Assembly (NCBI GenBank): GCA_900317825.1
Contig: ONIH01000012.1
Location: forward strand, 1 to 62,211
DNA: 62,211 nt
Source of the DNA: an uncultured Lachnospiraceae bacterium
Lineage (GTDB): Bacteria; Bacillota; Clostridia; Lachnospirales; Lachnospiraceae
Reading direction: 5' to 3'
Shown: one piece after another, positions 41,238-49,031 of the stretch
Layout of the letters: each line of letters opens with the position of its first letter
Numbering within the stretch: position 1 is the first letter of the stretch
Translations under genes and position numbers: made by a program
The notes under the pieces: model-generated
Databases searched by the model: none
The model's input: only the letters and a program-made list of their open reading frames with translations
Told to the model about the DNA's origin: nothing

Positions 41238-42550
41238 TGGAAAGTATCCTCCTCTCTGTACGAAGGTGACTTCACATACACTGCAAGCGAGATTGCTGAC
41301 GTGATGATAAAGATCACAAGGCTTATAGCAGCTCCGATGCTATAGTAATTATTGTCAATAGACAGATTATAGAGCCAGTTGATCAGCAGATCTGTATCAG
41401 ATGCCAGGAAATACCCGTCCTTATACAATCCTCCACGCAGGAAATAGAATATACCGAAATTATTGAAGTTTCCGATAAACTGGCTTAAAAGCACCGGCAT
41501 TGTCGTAAACAACATATATGGCATAGTGAGCTTGTTAAACTGCTGCCTTCTGTTTGCGCCATCAATATCGGCTGCTTCGTATATAGACATATCTCTGTTT
41601 GACAGATTCCCGGTAGCCAGAAGCATTATAGAAGGCACGGAAATCCAACAGTTGACAAGAAGCCCTATTATCCTGGCACTCCACTTTGCATCTATATCTA
41701 AAAATCCTATAGCAAAACCGCCATGTGCCACAATGAACTGATTTATTGGTCCTCCATATGAGAACATGAACCTGAAAGCTAGCAGCGTTATGAATCCCGG
41801 AACAGCATACGCAAGTATAGGGAAAGCTCTCCAGAAGTTCTTACCTCTGACACAGTCTTTATTCAGAAGCAGAGCCAGTCCGAGTCCCGCGAAATAATTC
41901 AGCACAGTCGACATGACAGCCCATAAGAGGTTCCATCCCAGGATCTTAATAAATGTAGGGCCAAATTTTTTGAGAACTATCAGCTTTTTGAAGTTCTCAA
42001 GTCCTACCCAGTCCACCAGCTCCGGTGGTACTGTATTACCGCCGTAGTTTGTAAACGCGATAAGGATCATGAATACTATCGGCAGCACATTAAAAATACA
42101 GACACCTATGACAGGAAGCGCCAGAGCCAGACAGTAGAATTCTCTGTCGAGCAGTTCCCTGAAGTTCTCTTTCAGAGTCTTCTGTGGTATGGCTTCTTCA
42201 AAACGACGCTGTGCCTCCCTTGCTCCCTTTACATTCTGCACATAGATATATATGAAAGCGCCTGCCACGATCCATGCAAAAATCCCCATCAGAAGCATTA
42301 TAATGGAATTATCTCCTGCAATTCCCGCCCAGGCATCGGCTTTTTGTGTTCCAAGTGTAAAAAATCCCTCTATGTCCTTAAAACCACGTCTGATCAGATA
42401 CCATATCATGGAGACCTCTACCAGCAGATACAGTATTCCTTTTGATATGGATCCATACCTCAAATGTCCGGCGCCCATTATCACTAGCGACGTTTTTACC
42501 GCCGGTGATGATGTCCTGAAAAAATCCTTTATTATCTCTTTTCTTGTCAT
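41234..42550 (-). CDS. malF: Maltodextrin ABC permease MalF-like, with N-terminal extension
   Basis: 438 aa. After an N-terminal extension of ~130 residues with about three membrane segments (IMGAGHLRYGSISKGILYLL, IMLLMGIFAWIVAG), the usual MalF core follows with FWRAFPILAYAVPGFITLL and the EAA loop YEAADIDGANRRQQFNKLTMP. This longer form is common in Clostridia. 11 bp after malE, overlapping malG by 4. Confidence 0.92.
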   Translation of the reverse strand: MTRKEIIKDFFRTSSPAVKTSLVIMGAGHLRYGSISKGILYLLVEVSMIWYLIRRGFKDIEGFFTLGTQKADAWAGIAGDNSIIMLLMGIFAWIVAGAFIYIYVQNVKGAREAQRRFEEAIPQKTLKENFRELLDREFYCLALALPVIGVCIFNVLPIVFMILIAFTNYGGNTVPPELVDWVGLENFKKLIVLKKFGPTFIKILGWNLLWAVMSTVLNYFAGLGLALLLNKDCVRGKNFWRAFPILAYAVPGFITLLAFRFMFSYGGPINQFIVAHGGFAIGFLDIDAKWSARIIGLLVNCWISVPSIMLLATGNLSNRDMSIYEAADIDGANRRQQFNKLTMPYMLFTTMPVLLSQFIGNFNNFGIFYFLRGGLYKDGYFLASDTDLLINWLYNLSIDNNYYSIGAAISLVIFIITSAISLAVYVKSPSYREEDTFQ

Positions 42551-42561
42551 ATATTCTGCCT

Positions 42562-44031
42562 TTACTTAAGCGTTGTTATCGCATCACTTATCTGTGAGCA
42601 CATATCCTCAAGCCCCTTTTTCATAGCAGCCTCATTCTTGTATTTTTTCTTATCCTTTGTTCTGAATACATCCTTTGCCAGATCAGAGAAAAATGTCTTT
42701 CCCGGAGTCCATATCTGACCGACCTCAGTGATCGAAGGCATCAGGATGATATCACCGCTGTCAAGATTCTTATACAGCTGCTCTGATGTACCGCCTGCAT
42801 CCTTTGCTGCATCTTCTCTTGCTGGGGCAATTCCTAAAATGTCGGCACGTTTCTTTACCATTTCATAGCTTGTAGCAAACTTCACAAATTCAAGGCAGGC
42901 ATTTGGAGCTTTCGTATATGAGCTTATAGCATATCCATTGATGCCGCCCATACTTTTTGAAACAAGCGTATTCTCACTGCCATCAGTCAGATCTCCGCTT
43001 TCAGGAAGTTTCGGGAGTGTCGTCATCACAAGGTTCTCCTTTGCTTTCTTTTCAGCATCTTGCTTGCTGTCCCCGTTTTCCTCATAATTCTTCTCTAACT
43101 CCTCAAGAAAAGTCGAATATACATCAGGTGTAGATATCGTGGCAAAATAACTGCCATTCCCCAGCTTCGAATAGGCATTTGTAGTTATCGTATCATCTAT
43201 GCAGTCCTCATTCATTACTGATGCCAACTGGCTTAATACGTTAGCACCTTTTACAGCGTCACCTGCTGCAAATCCTATATCAGACGGGTCTGTATTGTCC
43301 TTGCCGAATATATATCCGCCATATGAAAACAGAAATCCACTTGAAAAATACATATCATTCAGAGATTTCATATAGCCGTATTTTTTGCTGTCCTCCGCAT
43401 GGCGTTCCTTTGAAAAATCATACATCCTTGACCATGATTCTGCCATGTCCGGAATATCATTCCCGTTTTCGTCCCACTTTTCTTTCCAGTCATCCGGAAG
43501 CAGATCCTTACGGTAATAGAGCATCGGCGCCTGCACATTTACAGGCACTGCACAGGTATAGGTCTTTCCATCTATTTTTGTCTGATAGGCTTTCCAGGCA
43601 GATTCAGGTATCTCCTTATAGCAGTCCATATCCTCCACTGGAAGCGGCAGGATATGCTTTCCATCTACGTATTTCATTATCACATCGTTTGCCTGGTAGA
43701 GCACATCAGGGCCATATCCGTAAGGGCCATCATTCGCCAGATCCAGATACTGATCCATATTTGCATCCACTGCCTCAATTCCCTGATCCTTGTATTTTTT
43801 ATTAAAGGCATCGATCAGTTCCTTGAAGTACCCTTTCGAAATAGCAGTGTCATTCTCAAGTACCTGTATCTTCACATTTTTTTCGAGTTTACCTGTAAAA
43901 AGTGCTGATCCTGTACCTGATGACTGCGAAGTCTTCTTGCTGCTTTCTGAATCTGAACCTGAATCACTGCACGCCGTAACTGTAACGAGCATTGTGCATG
44001 CCAGTATTAACGACAGAATTCTCTTCTTCAT
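42562..44031 (-). CDS. malE: Maltodextrin-binding lipoprotein MalE-like
   Basis: 489 aa. Signal peptide with lipobox (LVTVTACSDSG, lipid Cys ~21), a Ser-rich linker, then a family 1 solute-binding protein (VLYQANDVIMKYVDGKHILPL, FSYGGYIFG, SMGGINGYAIS). Anchored outside the membrane to feed MalF/MalG. Start fixed by AAGGAGG seven bases upstream; that start lies inside the 3' end of the amylase gene (68-bp overlap). Confidence 0.92.
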   Translation of the reverse strand: MKKRILSLILACTMLVTVTACSDSGSDSESSKKTSQSSGTGSALFTGKLEKNVKIQVLENDTAISKGYFKELIDAFNKKYKDQGIEAVDANMDQYLDLANDGPYGYGPDVLYQANDVIMKYVDGKHILPLPVEDMDCYKEIPESAWKAYQTKIDGKTYTCAVPVNVQAPMLYYRKDLLPDDWKEKWDENGNDIPDMAESWSRMYDFSKERHAEDSKKYGYMKSLNDMYFSSGFLFSYGGYIFGKDNTDPSDIGFAAGDAVKGANVLSQLASVMNEDCIDDTITTNAYSKLGNGSYFATISTPDVYSTFLEELEKNYEENGDSKQDAEKKAKENLVMTTLPKLPESGDLTDGSENTLVSKSMGGINGYAISSYTKAPNACLEFVKFATSYEMVKKRADILGIAPAREDAAKDAGGTSEQLYKNLDSGDIILMPSITEVGQIWTPGKTFFSDLAKDVFRTKDKKKYKNEAAMKKGLEDMCSQISDAITTLK

Positions 44032-45658
44032 TTTTTGCCTCCTTATAAATACTGAAGCTGTCCTTATCCTTTATCTTCAGAGTGATCTTTTCTTCCGGAA
44101 TACTTCTCTCGACTACCAATGCACCATTCTCTGTGTATATTCTCGTATCACCGTATTGAATAGCTCTGTCTTCTTTTAGGGCGAGTATTTTTTTCATATG
44201 AGACATAAACTCAAAGTCCCAGAAATCCTCATCCCAGTTGAAGCATCTGCGTGAATCCGGGTCATATCCGCCCTCCAGGCAGATTTCAGTTCCATAATAG
44301 ATGCACATGGCTCCTGGAAAAAATGCTTCGAGTGCCAGCGCCGTGAGAAGTTTTTTCTTATCTCTGTCGACCTCCGTAAAGAACCTGTGGGTATCATGTG
44401 AATCCAGCAGGTTCAGCATCATATCATTGACAGGTGTCATATTTCTCATCAGGATCCCGTTGAGCTTATCGGACATCTGCTTCTCATCAAAACGGTCATG
44501 TGCAAAATAATCAAGGCAGGCCTTGGTAAAAGCATAATTCATTATACTGTCGAACTGGTCTCCTCTCAGATAGTCTGAAGCATCATGCCAGCTTTCACCA
44601 ATTATCACCGCGTCTGATTTTTCTTCCTTGACAGCTCTTCTGAACATGCGCCAGAAATCATGTGATACCTCATCTGAGACATCAAGTCTCCAGCCATCTA
44701 TATCTGCTTCTCTGATCCAGTAAGTCCCGACATCTATCAGAAAATCCTGAACAGCAGGTACAGCTGTATTCAGTTTCGGCATATAATTGCAAGCTGCAAA
44801 ACACTCATAGTTTATTTGAGCCGGGTCAGGACGGTCACCGTCTATTATGAACCAGTCATAGTATTCAGATTCACGGCCTTTTTTCATCACATCCTGAAAC
44901 TGTGACAGATACATGCTGCAGTGGTTAAACACTGCATCAAGTACCACCCTTATCCCAATCCTGTGGGCTTTTTCTACCAGTTCTTTTAAGTCTTTTTCAG
45001 AGCCAAACATCGGATCTATCTGTTTATAGTCGGATATATCGTATTTATGATTCGATACTGACTTAAATACCGGTGTCAGATATATAGCATTTACGCCCAG
45101 GCCTTTAATATGATCCAGCTTCTCGATTATCCCACGTATATCACCGCCTGCAAAGCTTTTCGGAGTAGGGCGCTCACCCCAATTCATATTGATATACGAA
45201 GTATCCTTCTCATGATCCCCATGATAAAATCTATCTACAAATATCTGATAGAATACCGCATTTCTCATCCAGTCTACGGTCTTTACCCTGTCATTTTCAT
45301 TTATATACGGTATCTGGAAAAAATTGTAGAAACTTTCAGTAAAGGAATATCCGTCCGTCAGGCCGTCTTCACTGAAAAAATAACTTTTTCCATCTTCTTC
45401 TATCCTGAATACGTATGCCAGTCTGACATCCGATAGTGTAAGCTTTTTTTCAAAATACTGAAATACACCGTCTCTGTATTCGGGCTGCATCTGGGCCTCA
45501 TACTGTCTTATCTGATATTCGTACTTCGGTCCGTAAACCAGAAACACCTTAATTCCTCTGTCCTCTTCGGCCGCTCTCAGTCGTATTGTGACTTCATTTT
45601 TCCCTGTGGCAAAGCAGAGGCTGGAATCAGGTATATGTAATAGTGCCTGTTTATTCAT
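43964..45658 (-). CDS. GH13 alpha-glucanase (neopullulanase/maltogenic amylase-like)
   Basis: 564 aa, no signal peptide, so intracellular. N-terminal ~110 residues form a beta domain as in maltodextrin-degrading GH13 enzymes; the barrel has VDAVFNH-type DAVFNHCSM, DGWRLDVSDEV (nucleophile Asp), VIIGESWHDA (acid/base Glu) and LLDSHDTHRF (Asp). Degrades imported maltodextrins. First gene of the malEFG operon. The frame reads through the malE ribosome site and 22 codons into malE, an unusually long overlap; function should not need that tail. Confidence 0.92.
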   Translation of the reverse strand: MNKQALLHIPDSSLCFATGKNEVTIRLRAAEEDRGIKVFLVYGPKYEYQIRQYEAQMQPEYRDGVFQYFEKKLTLSDVRLAYVFRIEEDGKSYFFSEDGLTDGYSFTESFYNFFQIPYINENDRVKTVDWMRNAVFYQIFVDRFYHGDHEKDTSYINMNWGERPTPKSFAGGDIRGIIEKLDHIKGLGVNAIYLTPVFKSVSNHKYDISDYKQIDPMFGSEKDLKELVEKAHRIGIRVVLDAVFNHCSMYLSQFQDVMKKGRESEYYDWFIIDGDRPDPAQINYECFAACNYMPKLNTAVPAVQDFLIDVGTYWIREADIDGWRLDVSDEVSHDFWRMFRRAVKEEKSDAVIIGESWHDASDYLRGDQFDSIMNYAFTKACLDYFAHDRFDEKQMSDKLNGILMRNMTPVNDMMLNLLDSHDTHRFFTEVDRDKKKLLTALALEAFFPGAMCIYYGTEICLEGGYDPDSRRCFNWDEDFWDFEFMSHMKKILALKEDRAIQYGDTRIYTENGALVVERSIPEEKITLKIKDKDSFSIYKEAKNEEENSVVNTGMHNARYSYGVQ

Positions 45659-45671
45659 TTTTTCTCATTTC

Positions 45672-45700
45672 TTGACTTTTACTCCTGTTACGCTGATAAT
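45672..45700 (+). promoter_or_regulatory. Promoter of the short LacI gene
   Basis: TTGACT (45672-45677), 17-bp spacer, GATAAT (45695-45700), 31 bp before the ATG at 45732. It lies in the 73-bp gap divergent to the amylase gene. Confidence 0.65.
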
Positions 45701-45731
45701 GAAAGAAATATTTTTGATGGAGGCAGTCAGC

Positions 45732-46529
45732 ATGGCAAAGAAAAAAGTAACTATAAAAGATGTCGCTCGCGAGGCAGGTGTTTCTACCGCCGCCGTTTCC
45801 TATGTCATGAATAACCGCACCGACGTCCGCATCTCTGATGAGACCAGAAAAAAAATACTTCAGGTCATAAACCTCTTAGACTACACACCTAACCAGGCTG
45901 CCAGATCGCTTGTCGCTAACAAAAAAAGTATCTTCGCCATTTACATACCTGCTTCTGACAGTATACTCATAGAAGCCGAGTATATGCGCAAAACCAGAAT
46001 TCTCACAGATTTTTTTCACAGGAACAGCTACGAGACCATTCTCTTAAATGACGATGACCCGGGCAAATGCGACCAGGCTGATGCCATCATCTGTATCGAT
46101 TCATCCTCTGATGATTTCAGAAGACTTGGTGACTCGAATTTCATTCCTCTGGTCGCCCTCGACTGCATGATAAATGACTCTCTGTTTTTCCAGGTGAACG
46201 ATGACCCGGAAAGGATCATTTCTGAAGCTGAGACGCATTTTGGCCATGACTTCCATGTGCTGATGCTCAGGACTCCTAATCTGGAAAAAATATCGTTCTA
46301 CCGGAGATATTTCAAACACCTGGAGATCATTACATCTATGGCTGATGCCCTGCATTTTTCCGATCAGAATGTCGTTGTACTGAACTGGTCTGTCTATTCT
46401 CTTATGAGTGAACGGGCTGACCTGCTGTATCTTCCTTCATTATCCGACAGCAAGCTCACGCAGCTGCTCTCCTGTATCGAGAAAGCCATGTCACGTAAGC
46501 CCGCCGAATTGCATGATATACTCGTTTAG
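45732..46529 (+). CDS. Short LacI-family regulator, probably of maltodextrin genes
   Basis: 265 aa started at MAKKKVTIKDVAREAGVSTA, with GGAGG eight bases upstream; the in-frame start at 45588 lies inside the amylase gene. HTH and hinge (YTPNQAARSLVANKK) are normal, but the sensor part is about 65 residues shorter than usual and diverged, ending PAELHDILV. Divergent from the amylase-malEFG operon and convergent with the lipoprotein gene, with interlocked stops (TTAG, 46526-46529). Probably regulates these genes through TTAATCGTTTAA-type sites (inference). Confidence 0.82.
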   Translation: MAKKKVTIKDVAREAGVSTAAVSYVMNNRTDVRISDETRKKILQVINLLDYTPNQAARSLVANKKSIFAIYIPASDSILIEAEYMRKTRILTDFFHRNSYETILLNDDDPGKCDQADAIICIDSSSDDFRRLGDSNFIPLVALDCMINDSLFFQVNDDPERIISEAETHFGHDFHVLMLRTPNLEKISFYRRYFKHLEIITSMADALHFSDQNVVVLNWSVYSLMSERADLLYLPSLSDSKLTQLLSCIEKAMSRKPAELHDILV

Positions 46530-47323
46530 CCATTATAAGCAAAGGTGATCGTATCGTATGGGTTCAGGTTAAAATTCTCCTTCTTGCTCTCACTGTAATA
46601 CGAATCCTCTGTGTCATAGTAATCCGCTGCCGGATAAGTAGTCAGGGTAAAAGTATAATTTCCTGCTACCTGAACTTCTATATTCGACTTCTTTACATTT
46701 GCATCACCAAGAGCTCCTGAATTCTTGAAATACTCTTTTCCATCCTGCTCGATAGTCGTCATATAGCCAAATCCTCTTTGATCAGCCCAGGTCTTGTCTA
46801 CAGCAAACTGCAGCTGGTCACCTGCTTCGAGATCAAGAGTTATCGTATAGACATTAGCCTCTTTGTCATCTTCTTTTTTCATTTTCATGGAATCGTCCAG
46901 CTCTGCTCCCCAGTTTGATTTCTTGAGCACAGCACTCTTTCCGCTTCCCAGCACATAGAAATCTCTCGTATCCTCTTTATACTGTACAAAACCTGCATAA
47001 AGTGAAGTATCAGCATCAACTGCCTTTGTGTCATCGTACTTTCTTGTCAGATCAGGTGTCACGTACCATCCCATGAAAGTGTATCCATCCTTTGTCGGAT
47101 CCTCCGGTTTGTACGTCTCACCTTTTGCCACAGTTTCTTTGCCGAGCTCTGTCTTTCCATCACTGTCATACAGCGTAACAGTCACTTCGTCTTTCTTTTC
47201 GGTATCTGCGCTGGCTTCAGTCTTAGTGCTTTCTTTTGTCTCTTTACTCTCACCGCAGGCAGAAAATGCCATGCACCCAATAAGAGCCGCTGCTGTCAGG
47301 ATAGTCATTCTTCTTTTAAACAT
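46526..47323 (-). CDS. Surface lipoprotein with InlB-type repeat and carbohydrate-binding-like domain
   Basis: 265 aa. Lipobox AALIGCMAFSACGES (lipid Cys ~24), an acidic linker, then one Listeria/Bacteroides-type repeat (YDSDGKTELGKETVAKGE, KDGYTFMGWYVTPDLTRKY). The C-terminal ~150 residues (FYVLGSGKSAVLKKSNWG, NVYTITLDLEAGDQLQFAVD) resemble beta-sandwich starch-binding domains of the SusE/CBM type. Lies next to the maltodextrin genes and its promoter region has two TTAATCGTTTAA sites. Probably a glucan-capturing surface protein; binding is unproven. Confidence 0.75.
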   Translation of the reverse strand: MFKRRMTILTAAALIGCMAFSACGESKETKESTKTEASADTEKKDEVTVTLYDSDGKTELGKETVAKGETYKPEDPTKDGYTFMGWYVTPDLTRKYDDTKAVDADTSLYAGFVQYKEDTRDFYVLGSGKSAVLKKSNWGAELDDSMKMKKEDDKEANVYTITLDLEAGDQLQFAVDKTWADQRGFGYMTTIEQDGKEYFKNSGALGDANVKKSNIEVQVAGNYTFTLTTYPAADYYDTEDSYYSESKKENFNLNPYDTITFAYNG

Positions 47324-47355
47324 TGGTGTACTCCTTTTCCTTATCGCCTTTGCTT

Positions 47356-47425
47356 AGTTTAATCGTTTAAACTCATGTCAAAAAATATAAGCAACGCCAC
47401 GCGTTCACGTTGCTTAATCGTTTAA
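47356..47425. promoter_or_regulatory. Two LacI-type operators upstream of the lipoprotein gene
   Basis: AGTTTAATCGTTTAAACT (47356-47373; exact 7-bp arms) and a second core TTAATCGTTTAA (47414-47425). The two cores are 55 bp apart. The nearby LacI-family gene (45732) is the likely binder (inference). Confidence 0.65.
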
Positions 47426-47595
47426 CTGTAATTAAACTATCACTTTTAATTTACGGTGTCAATCAGTAATTTTTCACAAAATCTTTATCCTGTTTTTATG
47501 CAGGTTGCACAATGTCCTTCATCACCAAATGCTTTTGGCAGCTTATTCTTATTCCTCTCAGAATAATGGCTTACTTTTTTAAGGTTACTATTCAC

Positions 47596-47691
47596 GGCAC
47601 CTCCCCAATCAGACCGCAGACCAACCGCGCTTACGCGCGTTTGCCGCATCTTCGATGCTAAAAGTCTGCGGTTGCTGGGGTGTCTTTTTTT
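47596..47691 (+). terminator. Branched hairpin with T run (element C)
   Basis: GGCAC...CCCCA pairs with TGGGGTGTC (47676-47684) and is followed by seven T; inside, CCGCAGAC (47614-47621) pairs with GTCTGCGG (47664-47671), enclosing CGCGC/GCGCG and GCATC/GATGC hairpins. An intrinsic-terminator-like three-way structure on the plus strand, but no plus-strand gene lies upstream, so a small RNA ending here is possible. Confidence 0.55.
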
Positions 47692-47750
47692 CCTACCTTT
47701 ATCCTGAAAAATATGATAAAATGAGAGAAAAATAACCGGAGGTAGACATA

Positions 47751-48053
47751 ATGCTTAAGACTTCAGATATAAAAACCGGAAAGGCCACTGCCACGGGCTA
47801 TCTGCTCGAAAATCCAGGTGGCGAGGGACACCCGAATATGATAGTCGTACAGTGCCAGAAAGGCTATCTGATGTGCGGATATCTGAATATGGATGCCGCA
47901 GAAAAATTCGGAGACGCTGCTGTACTTGTTGGCGGTGCAGGATTCGATGAAGTGCTTAAAAACCAGATAAAGGGAGCTACTTCTAAAGCCCGCGAGCTTG
48001 GCATAAAGGACGGCATGACAGGACTAGAGGCCGCGGAGCTTCTGAACGCATGA
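47751..48053 (+). CDS. YunC/DUF1805 family protein
   Basis: 100 aa, the usual size of DUF1805 (PF08827). Core: NMIVVQCQKGYLMCGYLNMDAAEKFGDAA (conserved GYLMCGYL), VLVGGAGFDEVL. Cytosolic, function unknown. GGAGG precedes the ATG; its stop overlaps dgkA by 4 bp, so coupled. Confidence 0.88.
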   Translation: MLKTSDIKTGKATATGYLLENPGGEGHPNMIVVQCQKGYLMCGYLNMDAAEKFGDAAVLVGGAGFDEVLKNQIKGATSKARELGIKDGMTGLEAAELLNA

Positions 48054-48451
48054 GCAGTTCAGAAAAAAAGCCGGGACCGAGGAGACATCAGCCGATCTAT
48101 AAGAGTTTCGGCTACGCTTTCCAAGGCATATGGGAATGCATCAGAGACGAGCGTAATATCCGCATTCACCTGACCATGACCACACTCGTAGTCATAGGTG
48201 GGATAATTCTCCACATTTCGCTTCTCGAGTGGATCATCTGTCTGATCCTTTTCGGACTCGTGATAAGCCTCGAGCTCGTGAACACAGCTGTCGAGAGCAC
48301 AGTCGACCTGGTGACAGAGGAGAAGCGCCCGCTCGCGAAAAAAGCCAAAGACACAGCCGCCGGCGCGGTTTTAGTCAGCGCGATATTTGCAGCTATCATA
48401 GGGCTTATCATCTTCGTACCGAAGATCATAGATTTTTTCTCAGGTATATAA
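48050..48451 (+). CDS. dgkA: Diacylglycerol/undecaprenol kinase family protein
   Basis: 133 aa, three membrane segments, prokaryotic DgkA fold: FGYAFQGIWECIRDERNIRIH (Glu/His active-site face), LVISLELVNTAVESTVDLV (ELVNTAIE signature), KDTAAGAVLV. In Firmicutes this type mostly phosphorylates undecaprenol for cell-wall lipid recycling. Overlaps the yunC-like gene. Confidence 0.93.
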   Translation: MSSSEKKPGPRRHQPIYKSFGYAFQGIWECIRDERNIRIHLTMTTLVVIGGIILHISLLEWIICLILFGLVISLELVNTAVESTVDLVTEEKRPLAKKAKDTAAGAVLVSAIFAAIIGLIIFVPKIIDFFSGI

Positions 48452-48459
48452 GCCATGTA

Positions 48460-48626
48460 AGTGTGGCGCAAGGCGGGGCATGAGTGAATGGCGTTTTTCG
48501 TCGCGACACGGCGCGATGTGCAGCCGCTGGAGCACCGATACAAGCTACGTTTGCGGAAGCGGCTGCCAATAGACGAGCGCGAGGAAGGCAAAAAACGTCG
48601 TTGAACAATGCACCGCCTGCGCCACT
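48460..48626. repeat. Long GC-rich imperfect hairpin (element B)
   Basis: 167 bp folding end to end: AGTGTGGCGCAAGGCGG (48460-48476) with CCGCCTGCGCCACT (48613-48626); GGCGTTTTT (48490-48498) with AAAAACGTC (48591-48599); AGCGGCTGC pairs GCAGCCGCT (48520-48528 / 48558-48566). The centre is open. The apical loop ACAAGCTACGTTTG (48540-48553) matches element A's loop at 11 of 14 positions. Lies between dgkA and the phasin-like gene; the T run at 48636 may make it a terminator too. Confidence 0.7.
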
Positions 48627-48668
48627 CGATACAGGTTTTTACACAGCTAACAAAAAGGAGGAACGCAT

Positions 48669-49031
48669 ATGGCAAGAGAAGACGACATTTTTACAGGGAC
48701 ATTAAGGAAGGTATTCCTTGCAGGCGTCGGCGCAGTAGCTGCCACCGCAGACAAGAGCGAGGAGATATTTAACGACCTCGTAGAGAAGGGCGAGCTCACA
48801 GTCGAGCAGGGCAAATCCTTAAACAAAGAACTCAGGCACACAATAAAGGAGCGCGCAAAGTCCGACACAGAGAAGGCAAAGCAATCGGAGAACCCGATCA
48901 AGGACTTAAATGCCATCCTCGCCGGCATGACAGCCGAGCAGCTCGAAGCCTTAAAGGGCAGGATCGATGAAGCAGAAGACAGGGCCAAGTCCGCAACCGA
49001 GAAAAAGGATACCGAAGAAAAGGATTCATGA
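48669..49031 (+). CDS. Phasin-like coiled-coil protein
   Basis: 120 aa, highly charged and helical: FTGTLRKVFLAGVGAVAATADKSEEIFNDLVEKGELTVEQG (seen in parts) is the phasin/PHA-granule type; ends with a Lys/Glu-rich tail. Typically found next to ubiB genes in Clostridia, where no PHA is made, so a helper or regulatory role at the membrane is likelier. AAGGAGG precedes the ATG; overlaps ubiB by 4 bp. Confidence 0.75.
   Translation: MAREDDIFTGTLRKVFLAGVGAVAATADKSEEIFNDLVEKGELTVEQGKSLNKELRHTIKERAKSDTEKAKQSENPIKDLNAILAGMTAEQLEALKGRIDEAEDRAKSATEKKDTEEKDS

Larger units (their letters stand above)
47324..47750. other. 427-bp intergenic region: operators, then branched hairpin
   Basis: Divergent gap between the lipoprotein gene and the yunC-like gene. 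From left: two TTAATCGTTTAA sites (47356-47425) around an 8-bp inverted repeat AAGCAACG/CGTTGCTT; a stretch of about 170 bp (47430-47595) in which I see no gene; and a branched hairpin with T run (47596-47691). The yunC ribosome site GGAGG is at 47739. Confidence 0.6.
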
